Of a stretch of DNA of 43,679 nt, positions 11,956 through 22,314 are shown in pieces. How positions within the stretch are numbered: position 1 is the stretch's first letter; each line of letters begins with the position of its first letter. This stretch comes from Purshia tridentata (taxonomy: Eukaryota; Streptophyta; Magnoliopsida; Rosales; Rosaceae). The notes under the pieces are model-generated. The model ran no database searches and had not been told where the DNA came from. It worked only from the letters and a program-made list of their open reading frames with translations. Made by a program: the position numbers and the translations under genes. The stretch is taken from NCBI GenBank assembly GCA_003254885.1, contig QANT01000168.1, positions 1 to 43,679 on the forward strand. Direction: 5' to 3'.

Positions 11956-13674
11956 ATTTAAACCCATTTCAACGTAATTACAAGTTTGCCCCTCACTTTG
12001 AACCTCCGTATTTCTCAAACCGTAGCTCCAAACGACGCATGCTACATGTCTATGAATTCGTGAAGTCGAGCTCTACGTAACCATGTCAAAGTCAACTCTG
12101 AAATTTGGATAATTTAAAAAGTCAACTTTGGGTCTCTTCTCACATTCATAACTTTCTAACCGGGGCTCTTAATAACCCATGCTGCGTGTCAATGAACTCG
12201 TGATTTCAAGACCTTCCTAACGGACCTAAAGTCAAAGCTAAAATCTTACTAGAACCAAAAGTCAACTTTGGGCCCTATTATAATGTACTTAAAAGGTATG
12301 GGTCGTTACACAATGCATTTTTTTATCACGTGCACTGCACACACTAACTTGGTCCTTTAAGTGACCTTATGTGTGTAATTTCTATATGAATCTTTTTCTT
12401 ACATGTGAGTGGGTATATTTTTGACATAAAATGATTAGGCTTTCACTCTCTTTCGTTTATTCTTTAGCCTACATCATCTTTTCATTTATTTTATGGGTTT
12501 TTCTTTACCATTCATCATCTTCTACATTTCCATTTTCATAAAAATAGAAATCTTTTTCAAAATATCTCAGCCTCCTTTCTTATTCACATCACAGGATACC
12601 TTTTTAGGATATTCCTTGGTATGCTGCCCATGAGGTTGTTAGCCAAGGTCCTATCAATTAATTACACGTGGCAATGGGCAGCAAGGTGTAACGCTTACTG
12701 CTATATTGTACGGATTGAGGTTTTTATTCCCTTCGTCTCTGATTTTTTGTGTGTGAGTAGCTTTTGTGCTGAGTTTTTCATCAAAGAACTTATGGATATT
12801 TTTGTTCTTCATGGTTGAAAAGTTTTTAATGGAAAAATCTCTTATTTTCTTCTCTTGATTTAGTTTTTGCTCAACTCTATATGGGATGTGTATGGGTTCC
12901 ATATCACTTCAAATTTCATAAACACATCATCCTAGATTTTAGGCTTGGGTTTATATCGGTTTTTTCAAATCTCGTTTGTTTGAAGGAGTTGATATTTTTA
13001 ACCCAAAAATTGCATATCATCACTTTTCTTCATTGATATCACTATGGGCTTGCTGCAAATGGGTGACAGGGTTGAAGAGCTTGAGGAGAAGTTGCCATAT
13101 GCTTGTCTTTTGAAAGTTGCACAAAGGGTTAAGCTAGCTGCCACTTAGTCTAGGATTAGGTGATTGAGCTTGTGTGCTGTTGTTGTCTTTGTATTGAATC
13201 TTCATCATAGAGGATTGCTTATTTAAAGGATAAAACCCCCAGTTTTTTAACCTTTTGTGGTTTTTCTAAGTGAACAACTTGTATGTTAATCTTCTCTTTG
13301 TATTACTAGATTTATCTTGCATAGTTCTAATTTGTGTTAAACACATTATCACACACTATTACCCCATGGGTTATATCTGATGATATTTTAAATGATTAAC
13401 TGAAATTAATATTGAATCACACACTTCACTTTAGTTGTGGCTAGCACTGGGATGCCTATTGTGATGGATCCTTTGAGCGCCTAGGTTTTCACTTCTCACA
13501 TGTGTATTTGTAATACTTGCTGAAGTTTTTCCTTGAGGTATTAACCTATTGTTCAAATTGTTATATGTTTGATTAGTTTAAATCTGTCAAATAGTTTTAA
13601 ATTTGGGTTCGATCATTGATAGGGTTTTACTTAGGTGTTTTATGTAGTTAAACCACCTTATACAAAACTTCAAT

Positions 13675-13688
13675 TGGTATCAAAGTGC
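13675..13688 (+). other. Primer binding site of copia element C
   Basis: TGGTATCAAAGTGC lies 2 bp after the LTR end. Plant copia elements typically carry TGGTATCAGAGC, complementary to the 3' end of initiator tRNA-Met; this copy has small changes. Confidence 0.75.
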
Positions 13689-14659
13689 TAATCTAGAAGT
13701 AAATAGAGAGGTCCTAGGGTATTGTTTGGTTTTTGGTCAGTCTAGATGGATAGAGATCGAGTTGCGAGGTCTTGCAACTCCCCTCCTTTCTTTGATTGTA
13801 GCAGTTACACTGCTTGGAGAGAGAAGTTTGGTAAGCAAGTAAGATCACTTAAGCTACAAATGGTACATGCAAAGTTTGAGAAAATGAGAACGAATGACAA
13901 AGAGTCATTTTCTGATTTTTATGAAAGACTATAAGCAATTACTAATGAAGCAATATCATTATAGGAAAAGCATATGATGAGTTTGCCATTATCAAAAAGG
14001 TTCGTAGATTCCTTCCTAAGAGATTCCAATCTAAGAAACATGCAATCCAAGCAGTCCAACACTTAGATGAACTCAAAATTGGGAAGTTAGTTAAAAAACT
14101 CAAAACCTTTGAGATGAAACTTGAAATGGATGATAGGGACACCCAAAAATCTAAGGACATTGCATTGCAAAGTGTGAAAGATGCTGGAAATAGCAAGGAT
14201 GAGAAATCATCAATGTCCGATGATGAGGTTAGTTTGTTCTTGAAAAAATTTAGGAGAATCCTTATGAACAAGGGAAGAGATGTAACGACCCGTACTCCGT
14301 AAGGTAAAATTTTTTTTCATTTTAACATGGTTTTGGGGCCAAAAGTTGACTTTGGATTTGGATGAGATTGAATGTTTGACTTTGGGTCCATTAGGAAGGT
14401 CTCGGGCTTACGAGTTTATAGACATGCGGCATGTCCCGTTTGGAGGGACGGTTTGAAGATTTTGTACGTGGCAAAGGACCCAAAAGTTGACTTTTTGAAT
14501 TATAGGGCCCTTGGAGTGGACTTTGACATGGTTAAGTAGAGCTCGACTCCACGAGTTCGTAGACAGGAAGTATGCGTCAAACGGAGTTACGGTTTGTGAG
14601 TTATGGACGTGTGAAGGGAGTGGCAAAATGGTAAATAAAGTGACTTAGCCTTAAAAAAA

Positions 14660-14677
14660 TTCCAGAATTTTCTGGAA
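14660..14677 (+). promoter_or_regulatory. Perfect four-unit heat-shock-element pattern
   Basis: TTCnnGAAnnTTCnnGAA is complete, 379 bp from the LTR start, and followed within about 15 bp by CCTCCTTTATTTTCTCC. It is preserved although surrounding bases differ from the other copies. Confidence 0.6.
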
Positions 14678-15937
14678 ACAGCCCCTCCTTTATTTTCTCC
14701 ATTTCTCCCCCTCCCAGCTCGCAGATGAGTTCTTCCCTTCCCTGCGCGTGATACCTTCCCTCCCGTCCAGCCATTTCCGACCAACACCAGCCGCCGACCA
14801 AGGTTCTGCCCGCCGTCGCCAGCCCGCCACGACCCACGACGCCGACCCCAGACGTCTGCGCGCGCCGTTGCACGGAGAGAAGCTTCCAGCCGCCGCAACC
14901 TCCAGCTTTCCGGCCAATTTTCCGGCGGTTCTCTTGCCCAATTAGGTGGGTTTTCTCCCCCATTCTTCCTCCATTTTATTTCTCTTGGAATTGGGCTGTC
15001 AAATTGATTTAATTGAGACATGGGAAGAAATTGGGATTTAGCCCCAAATCTGGAAATCGGAAAATTGTGTCTTGGGTGCGAAATTGGGGTTGAAATTACT
15101 AATTTCCAACCTTAGGACATGTTAATTGTGGTTTAGAACCTTGGGCTTTAAGAAAAAAAATGGAAGAGAATTGGGAATTGGTGGATGAAGCTTGGCCATT
15201 TCGGGTAGTTGCTTGAAAATTGAGGAATTGATATAAATTAGTGGTATTTTAACTAATTACCATCGTTTAGAAATCTAATCTAGAGTGTGGAATGATGGGT
15301 TCGAAGGAAAAGGCGGAAATGGTGAAATTGGGGTTGAAAACGGCACTTTGTGTGGGGTTGAGGTTAGTCCGACCCATTAGTCGTGGAATTTAGAAATTGT
15401 CGTGGAGTTTAGACTTTATTAAGCGAGCTATTAACTTGGGTAGTATAGAAAGGACTTAGGTTAGCGAAACCCCAAATTTTAGACATAGACGGACACTTGA
15501 AATGAGGGAACTAATGACGTCTATTTTTTCTTATATGGACGACACCCGAGAGTGAAGGCGACCCAGCCGAGCAACGTGACTAGACTCCTTGACTGTGAGT
15601 GGACTTCATTTTTATTTAAGTTTCCCAAGTTCTAAATTTAATTCATTTTCGTATGTTTTGCGTAGTCATGAATTTCAATTTGCTATATATTGATTTTGGG
15701 ATTTGGAGTGCTATTAATTGGTTTTATGAATTGATATGTATTTTCGTCAAATGGTGATTGAGATTATGTGAAACCCATTTAAAGTACGGTTTTTGCGGGA
15801 ATAAGTATTAAATTCTCCAAAATTTTAAGAGCGTTTTCAAATAGAATTTATTTAATTTTTAATGTGGATGTTTGAGTACGGATGGGTTTGGATTTTTATT
15901 AAGCCCCCCACTTAGTACCCGTCTTGGATTATGGAAG

Positions 15938-16145
15938 TATATAGGTCTTTGGGACCCATCACGGCACACACATAGGCTTTGGGCCGTGTGCCGGGATGCT
16001 CTGCCCTTTGGGGGCGGCCCTGCGTGCACGTACGGCAGGTTAATGGCCCTGCATGTGTATGACAGACTCCAGCTCTGCACATGTATGGCAGGATATCGCC
16101 CTGCATGCGTATGGCAGGCTATGGGCCCTGCGCATGTACGGCAGG
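15938..16145 (+). repeat. Hairpin-rich tandem array of family A' LTR (copy 3)
   Basis: The header is nearly identical to those at 28574 and 33211 and is followed by about seven units with CCTGC/GCAGG arms. Flanking sequence on both sides differs strongly from the other LTRs, so the conservation is local to the array. Confidence 0.85.
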
Positions 16146-17940
16146 CTATATGGGAAAATTGGGAGCGAGCGGAATAATTGTGTTAAATCTTAGTATGGTG
16201 TTTATGCGAAGAAAATCTTGGAGTTATGCATTATGAAATTTCGTTCTGTTAAATTGAGAAATCGCAAAGTATTTCACTAGTTTTGTTCAAATGATTTGTT
16301 AACGAACATTTTAAATCCATTTCAAAAACTGGGGGTTTTCATGCAAAGTTGTGCGATCCTTATGTAAATTTTTCGGTTAATTGTAAAAATTATTTTATTT
16401 TTGTCCACTCACTGGGTTGTCTCACGTTTACCTCTTGTGGTTTTCTTTTAAAATTTCCCTCAGGTAACTGCGGTGGAGCGGTCGAGCAGGAGACGCGTCG
16501 AGGATTTCATAGAGTGTAGAAACTTGTAAATTTCCCCTACTGTCTTTTAAATTGCACTATTTACAGTAGTTGGATTGTTACGATGTAAATGTCACTGTTA
16601 TTAGTACCAACATCATCTTGGTTTCCCTTTTTGTTATGAATTTGGGGTTGGAGACCCCTGTTTGTGGTAGGGGAGCTGGATTAGAAGTGTAATTTACAGG
16701 TTTGCTAAGGAAGGGAAATCCAGGGTTAGTCCAATTTCAGGGGAGGTTCTGCCGAATTTTCGGTAGGATTTTCGTTGACATTGGATTTCCGCAGGATCAC
16801 CCCGAGTTCAAGGGTGGAACTCGGGGAGGGTCCTGTCAAGAGATGCTAGAAATAGTGGTAGTAATCCTCAAGAATTCAAGTTTAAACCACAAGGTGAGAA
16901 ACCTTTTGAGAGAAAACCAGAAAGGAATTGGGTTTCAGAGAGAATGGAGCACCCAAAAGAGAAATAAAGTGCTACACATGTGGTGGTGTTGGTCACATTC
17001 CATCCAAGTGTGCAAATAATAGCAAAAAATACTCGACCTTCAAGAACAAAGCCTTGAAGATCACTTGGAGTGATAGTGACAGTGATCACTCACATGATTG
17101 TGAGTCTTCATCACAGAGAGAGGGTGAAGAAGTTGCCTTTGTTGCACCAATCAAAGAGATTGATCAAGTTGATAATGAGTTTGTCTCAAAATCTGCTTTA
17201 GATGATGAGTTGTACCTTGCACTGTGTGAGAAATTATGACTTACTATTCCATAGCAAAAAATAAGAGAATTCAAGACTCAAAGAATTGAAATTCGAACTA
17301 AGTGAGAAGGTTGAGTTCTTAGAGGGCAAAACAGAGAATTTGGGTGTCTTGAAGAATAATTTGGAAAGTCAAGTTAAAGTGCTCAAAGAGAGCAACATTT
17401 CCTGCAAAAACTTGAGTAAGAAACTTCAACATGAAGTTAATATAGCTAATAAGAGTATTGTAGAACTTACCATTGGAGCCGAAAAGGTACATGCTTAGGT
17501 TAGGAAAGCATCATGAGAACAAAACCAGTTTGAGTTTTAATGAGGTTGGTCCTAGTGTGACTCACACTAAGACTAATTTTGTCAGGACAAAATCTGAACA
17601 TGAAGACAAGAAAGTTCTTGTTTTCATTGGTAGTGGCCTAAATGCATCTCACTCTATGTCAAGTCATGTCGGCTAGTGTCACTCCTAAACTTGATCCTCT
17701 TTCACTTAGAAAACCAAGGTTCATACCAATTTGTCATCATTGTAATTTCAAGGGTCACATTAGACCAAATTGCCACAAACTCAAGGAGAAGAAACTATTT
17801 CGGATTGAGAGAAACACTTCACTTTAAGACCAAGTGAACAACCTACTCAAAGTGGTAACCAAGATTCCCTTACTTGTTGCTCCAAGCTCCAAAACAAAAT
17901 CAAATGCACATAAAAATTGGGTTGAGAATCAAATAACCAA

Positions 17941-18720
17941 ATGTTTTGTCTCATTGACTGCATTTTCAACCACAAAAAAAAAGTTTGGTACCTAGATATT
18001 AGGTGTTCCAAACATATGACGGGAGATAAGGAGCTGTTTACATCATTAGCTCCTTATGATGGTGGTAGTGTAACTTTTGTTAGAGATCTTCCCAAGATAG
18101 GAAAATCCGATACTTTTGTTTGTGGTCCATGTCAATTGGGCAAACAGACCAAAGAACCACACAAAAGGGTCAAAGACATAAACACCTCTAAAATACTTGA
18201 ACTTGTGCACGTGGACTTGGTTGGTTCAGTTCAAACCTTGTTAATTGGTGGAAAGAAATACATTTTTGTCATGGTAGATGACTTTTCTAGATACACTTAG
18301 GTGTCATTTCTTAGGAAAAAGTTGGACACTTTTCAACACTTTGTTAATGATGGGTTGATGAGTTTGTCAACCATTTCCAGGATTAGATCAGACCATGGAA
18401 CCAAGTTTGAAAACTCCCAATTCGATGAGGTTTGTTGTCAACTGGGAATTCGACATGAATTCTCAGCCTTAATCACTCCTCAATAAAATGACATTGTTGA
18501 AAGGAAAAATCGTGTTCTAATTGAGATGGTAAGGGTGATGCTCAATAGCAATAATCTTACTAAGCATTTTTAGGCAAAAGCGGTCAACACAGCTTGCTGC
18601 ATTATAAATAGAGTTTACTTTAGGCTTGGGACAAATAAAACTCCCTATAAGCTGTGGATGGGCAAGAAACCTAAGATCAAATACTTTAGAGTCTTTGAGA
18701 GTACATGTTATATTCTTAAG
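17941..18720 (+). pseudogene. Copia element C protease and integrase relic
   Basis: The protease region is recognisable from KVWYLDIRCSKHMTGDK (about 17980-18030), but the catalytic D-S-G of the family reads D-I-R. Much of the protease and pre-integrase is deleted after 18080, because only the second half of the zinc-binding segment (CGPCQLGKQTKEPHK, about 18124-18170) remains. The integrase core follows, with D in VDDFSRYT (18280), D in IRSDHGTKF (18383-18410) and E in DIVERKNR (18490-18515). Stops lie at 18298, 18484 and 18571. The match ends with TCYILK at 18720, where the usual downstream domain is replaced by opposite-strand sequence. Confidence 0.85.
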
Positions 18721-19880
18721 TGATCCAAAACTCTCATTAACCTTCTTCCCTAATACGTAATCCTCCATCATAGGGTCTTCTCGTTCCATCCTCAAGTCAT
18801 CGACTGATCGGAAACGAGTGTTTTCCTCAGAGTCATCATCAAGTAGAGATGGTTCAAAGAGCTTTAAATTCTAGACATTGATGACCGAGTAAATATGCAT
18901 GTATGGTGGTAATTTAAGTTGGAAGGCATTATCACCAATTTTCATGATGACCTTGAATGGTGCATAACGAATAGCCTTGAACTTTTTACCTTCTCTGATT
19001 AACCGCTCCTTTCCAAGTTGTAACCATGCTAGGTCACCCTCTTTAAAGGTACATAGCACACGGTGCTTGTCATGGCAAGCTTTATACCGTTGCTGAGATC
19101 GTTGCAGTTGTGCATCTACCGCTTTACGGATCTTGCTCACTCGTTCGAGAAATCTTTGTGCTTAAACATCTTCTTCTACCTTTGCACTCAATTGTTTATT
19201 ACTCGTAGTGAATGCCAAGTTGAGAGGATTTTGAGGTAAGTATCCCAAACATACCTCAAATGGTGATTTCAGTGTGGAACCATAAATTGCTTAGTTAAAA
19301 GCAAACTATAATAAAGTAAGACTATCATCCCAAGTCTTTGGATGCTTAGAATTATAACCCCATAACAAATGCACCATAGTTCCGTTAACAACCTCTGTTT
19401 GTCCATCGGTCTGTGGATGAAAGGCAGTGCTCCACTTCAACCTAGTATCCATCATTCCCCATAAGAACCTCCAGAAATGTCCTAAGAATCGACTATCTTG
19501 GTTAGAAATAATTGATGTAGGTAGGCCAAAAAGTTTCCAAATATATTGGAAAAACAATTTAGCGGCTCCTTCTCCAGTCACTATCTTCTTACTTGGAATG
19601 AGAATCACCATCTTGCTAAAACGATCCACCGCCACAAACAAGTAGTCATGGCCATACTTGGCCTTAGGTAGTCTGCCAAAAAAATCCATCGAAATGCTTT
19701 CCCAAGGTCGGCTAGGTACTGGTAATGGAAGATATAGTCTAAATGTCCTGTTCGAAGGTTTTGATGTGTTGCATAAAACACAACCTCGAATGTAACGAGA
19801 AACATTGAGATGCATTTTTGGCCAGAAAGCATAACAACGGAGTGATGACTTGAAAAGCACCTCGAGTGGGGCTTTCTATA
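18721..19880 (-). pseudogene. Ty3/gypsy integrase fragment replacing the copia RT
   Basis: Minus-strand translation gives a zinc-binding tail (FWPKMHLNVSRYIRGCVLC), then an integrase core with D in AVDRFSKM, D in SNQDSRFLGHFW and E in GQTEVVNGTM (19860-19306). A C-terminal part (QLQRSQQRYKACHDKHR, FKEGDLAWLQLGKERL, 19140-18873) follows after a stop near 19165. It ends abruptly at both junctions with copia coding sequence: TCYILK to the left, SWHSKK to the right. No target duplication or LTR is visible. It is a different gypsy lineage from the one at 2551-4500. It may have arrived by insertion plus deletion or by repair-linked filler capture. Confidence 0.85.
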
Positions 19881-20232
19881 TTGGAAAAAATTTGGTTTCA
19901 TGGCATAGCAAAAAAATAGAATTCTGTTTCTTTGTCAACTGTAAAGGCAAAATATATTGCTTTAGGAAGTTGTTGTACACAACTTATATGGATGAAACAA
20001 ATGATGGTAGATTATGGGATTGCTAAGGAATCTTTTCTCATATATTGCGATATCAAGAGTGCCATTGATGTTTCCAAAAACCATGCATATAGACATAAGG
20101 CATCATTTTGTTAGAGATTTTGTTGAAGGTGGCTTACTTACCTTGCATTTTGTTCCCTCTGAGAAACAATTGGCTTATATTTTCACTAAGGCTTTGGAGG
20201 TTGAGGAAATCTATTGGCATTTGTGCCATTAG
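19881..20232 (+). pseudogene. Copia element C RNase H relic
   Basis: Translation across two frame changes gives LVSWHSKK, NSVSLSTVKAKYIALGS (19920-19980), QLIWMKQMMVDYGI, then YCDIKSAIDVSKN, H-x-R-H-K and finally FVRDFVEGG and LHFVPSEKQLAYIFTKAL. These are the C-terminal RNase H landmarks of plant copia polyproteins. Together with the integrase at 18200-18720 this fixes the order integrase before RNase H. The reverse transcriptase that should lie between is gone. Confidence 0.87.
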
Positions 20233-20915
20233 TTGAATCCACATTCATGTCCTAATACTTCCTAGTTATTATCTTTTAAGTTGGGCTTGATGTTGCATTT
20301 TCAATGCATTTTTTTTGAATGTTTCACTTGAAATTGACTTCTAAATGGTTTGATCACAACTTTTCTTTGGTCTTGAGTATAATCCTTACTCTTGTTAATT
20401 GTTTGCTTAGAACATTCATTTCTTAGATTAATCATTACAAGTTAAAGTTAATTTTGTTTACCAATTTTTAAAGATAAATCTTTCTCTTATTTTAATACTT
20501 TTCTTGTGATCATTAATTTCTAATCAAAGTCACTCTCATTTGAGCAAATCACCAAAATTTTCAAGAAGTGCAACTAAAGAAGTCACAACCTTAGGGAGTG
20601 ATAAGGTCTTATGGTGTTCTAGGGGAAAGAGTCACAAAATTAGACCATTGTTAAAGCATAAACTTGGGTGTACGCAAAAAATAAATAAAAATGAAATATA
20701 TATTAAAAAAAAAANAAAAAAAAAAAGGGGCTTTTGTCATGAGTTGCTTTTCTTTGGAAGCTTTTGCTTGATTTTTATTAAAATTAAGAGATTCATTGAT
20801 ATTCAAATTTTTATTGGTAAGCATTGTTAAATTCTTCTATCTTTAATAGTCATACTTTATTTTTAAAAGATGATTTCTAGCTTATTACCTCAATCCTAAA
20901 TATGCTCATCCAATG

Positions 20916-22036
20916 CAAGGTGCTAAATTTTGAAAATTTCGGTGAAATTTCACCGAAATTTTTGTTCTTAAGAAAGGTGGAGATTTTGAAACGATTCCAT
21001 ATAAATTTCAACTAAACTTCGAAAATTTCAGCGACATTTTCAAAATATCGGCGAAATACCCGAAATATTCCAAAATTTTTGAAATTGTATTCAAACCCTA
21101 AAATCCAAAATCAAATTACACAAAATTGGCACCTCAAATCTTAGATGATAGCCTATGGTGAGGGAAGCAAAACCCACAAAAAAATTGGATGATCGGAGTT
21201 CAGAGTTGGCCAGAATCTGAAAAAGAATCCGACAGTGGCAAGCTTTTATTTTGCAATTCGATCGCACATGGTGGCCGACAAGCATGGAGGAAGGGTGGGA
21301 GGAGATAGCCGGTGCCTAGGGGTCTTGCTGGTTGACCAGAAAAGGCCGGCATGGTGGCCGAAAATAGAGGTGGTGCTGCTGTGAGGGAGGAAGAAAAAAA
21401 GAAAAAGATGGGAAAGGAGAGAGTCATAGGCTGGGCAAGGTGAGAGGAAAGAAAAAGGAAGGGAAAGAAAAAAAATTAAGGAAAGCAAAAAAAGGAAGAA
21501 AAGAAATAAAATAAATAAATATTTAGGGTTTAAAGGTTGATTGGGGTTTGGAGCATGTAGGCAGTTGGAAAAAAAAAAAAGGTTTGGGGTTTTGTTTAGT
21601 CCTTTAACTTTGAAGTTTCGTTTAGTCTTTGGTTTTGAGGTTTTGTTTTGTTGTTTTTAAATCCTAAACTCTAATATATTTTTTTATACAAAAAATAATT
21701 TAAAATACTCTAAAATCCCTAAATCTCTAATATCTTATACTTTATCTTGAAAAATATAGAGTATAAATAATATACTAATTTTATTTACTGTATTTGTCTC
21801 CAGCATGCATTATAATCACCTTATATCACATGAAACCTACTATATAATTTAGTTTCTTCAATATTTTTTTTATCAAGGTAGTAGATAATATGTTAAATAA
21901 ACATATATTAAATTTTTATTCAAAATTTTTGTGTTTTAATAGCAATTTCTGTTGTTACCGTTTAATTTCTGTTGAAATTTAAAATTTCTCGAAATTTCCA
22001 TCAAAATTTAAGCGGATACGGAAATTTAACTCCTTG
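20916..22036 (+). mobile_element. hAT-like non-autonomous DNA transposon
   Basis: An 8-bp duplication ATCCAATG flanks it (20908-20915 and 22037-22044). The ends are inverted repeats: CAAGGTGCTAAATTT at the left against CAAGGAGTTAAATTT (reverse complement) at the right. Subterminal GAAATTT/AAATTTC motifs recur near both ends, for example the self-complementary run around 20939-20962. An 8-bp duplication fits the hAT superfamily. It is about 1.1 kb, without a transposase. Positions 21165-21225 resemble family A LTR sequence at 44-105. Confidence 0.75.
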
Positions 22037-22314
22037 ATCCAATGTTCAAGGTGTGTGTCGTTATTTTATTTACTCTCTTTCAAGTGACATGAACATTTGC
22101 ATGTTTACCAATATTGAGCCCATGTTACTTGGATGATTCTTACCTAGTGAAGCATTAGATATTTGATGTAGGTCCTTTCATTTTTATGTTAGCTAGGTGT
22201 TTCTCAATTGGATCTCTCTCTTATTTTTTTTTGGGCCTAATTCTCACTTCCAAGTTTTCTTTTTAAATCAGCCTATGAGTCTTTTATGTTGGGCTTCTTT
22301 CGGGTCCCACCACT

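Larger units (their letters stand above)
9550..12310 (-). mobile_element. Solo LTR of family A, complete, in the copia 5' LTR
   Basis: Read on the minus strand, it starts TGTAACGACCC at 12310 and ends GGTCCTGTCA at 9550. Perfect 5-bp duplications CAATG flank it (9545-9549 and 12311-12315). The homologous C-LTR sequence near 24863 is uninterrupted and serves as an empty site. The 2.76-kb length with TG/CA ends, no internal primer site and no coding region indicates a solo LTR left by LTR-LTR recombination. Internal order on the minus strand is TTGAC cores, heat-shock-like motif, pyrimidine tract, CG-rich block (11580-11900), intron-like part, hairpin array and conserved end. Long frames in the CG-rich block on both strands are not supported as genes. 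Confidence 0.92.
9339..13672 (+). repeat. 5' LTR of copia element C (split by a family A solo LTR)
   Basis: TGTTAG at 9339 to CA at 13672, minus the insertion 9550-12310 and its duplicated CAATG, leaves about 1.57 kb. It aligns by eye to 24629-25193, 30920-31321 and 34178-35133. Examples are the shared TTGGCTATTTCCTTGA near the start, the TTTCACTCTCTTT segment near 12440/25000 and the AGTTTTTTAACCTTTTG segment near 13239/34702. Confidence 0.85.
14281..16838 (+). mobile_element. Solo LTR of diverged family A (A'), inside copia gag
   Basis: It starts TGTAACGACCC at 14281 and ends GGTCCTGTCA at 16838, with perfect duplications AGAGA (14276-14280 and 16839-16843). Removing the element restores the gag reading across the site, which proves the insertion. 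Its 5' and intron-like parts are clearly diverged from the copies at 9550 and 31322, so I treat it as a subfamily. Order: TTGAC cores at 14346, 14376, 14487 and 14523; heat-shock-like motif at 14660; CG-rich block at 14700-14940; intron-like part; hairpin array at 15938; conserved end with the CCGAATTTTCGG motif at about 16752. Confidence 0.95.
13746..17827 (+). pseudogene. Copia element C gag (broken, interrupted by a solo LTR)
   Basis: This is the nucleocapsid/capsid gene. From 13746 the translation has MDRDRVARSCNSPPFF and WREKF, like the start of plant copia gag (UBN2-type domain), then NDKESFSDFYERL. A frameshift near 13935-13965 moves the rest to another frame, which runs to MNKGRD at 14280. 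The family A' solo LTR (14281-16838) interrupts the frame. After the duplicated AGAGA the reading continues (RDARNS, 16839) into a CCHC zinc knuckle, CYTCGGVGHIPSKC at about 16972-17015. An acidic region and a coiled-coil-like stretch (17286-17498) follow. A second CCHC, CHHCNFKGHIRPNC, lies at about 17730-17775. Stops at 17238, 17498 and elsewhere break it. The family is clear and the exact boundaries are approximate. Confidence 0.82.

Noticed and set aside
14281..16838. Considered as a complete small non-autonomous retroelement rather than a solo LTR
   Set aside because: It has no internal primer site, no purine tract and no repeat of its own ends. TG/CA termini with a 5-bp duplication and the same unit at several sites fit a solo LTR better.
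18517..18795. Minus-strand frame across the copia-gypsy junction
   Set aside because: Its first part is the tail of the gypsy fragment and the rest is antisense to copia integrase, so it is a chance fusion.
20540..20830. Frame running through a poly-A stretch with an undetermined base
   Set aside because: The frame depends on an N at 20715 inside homopolymer A, in the untranslated region of a dead copia element.
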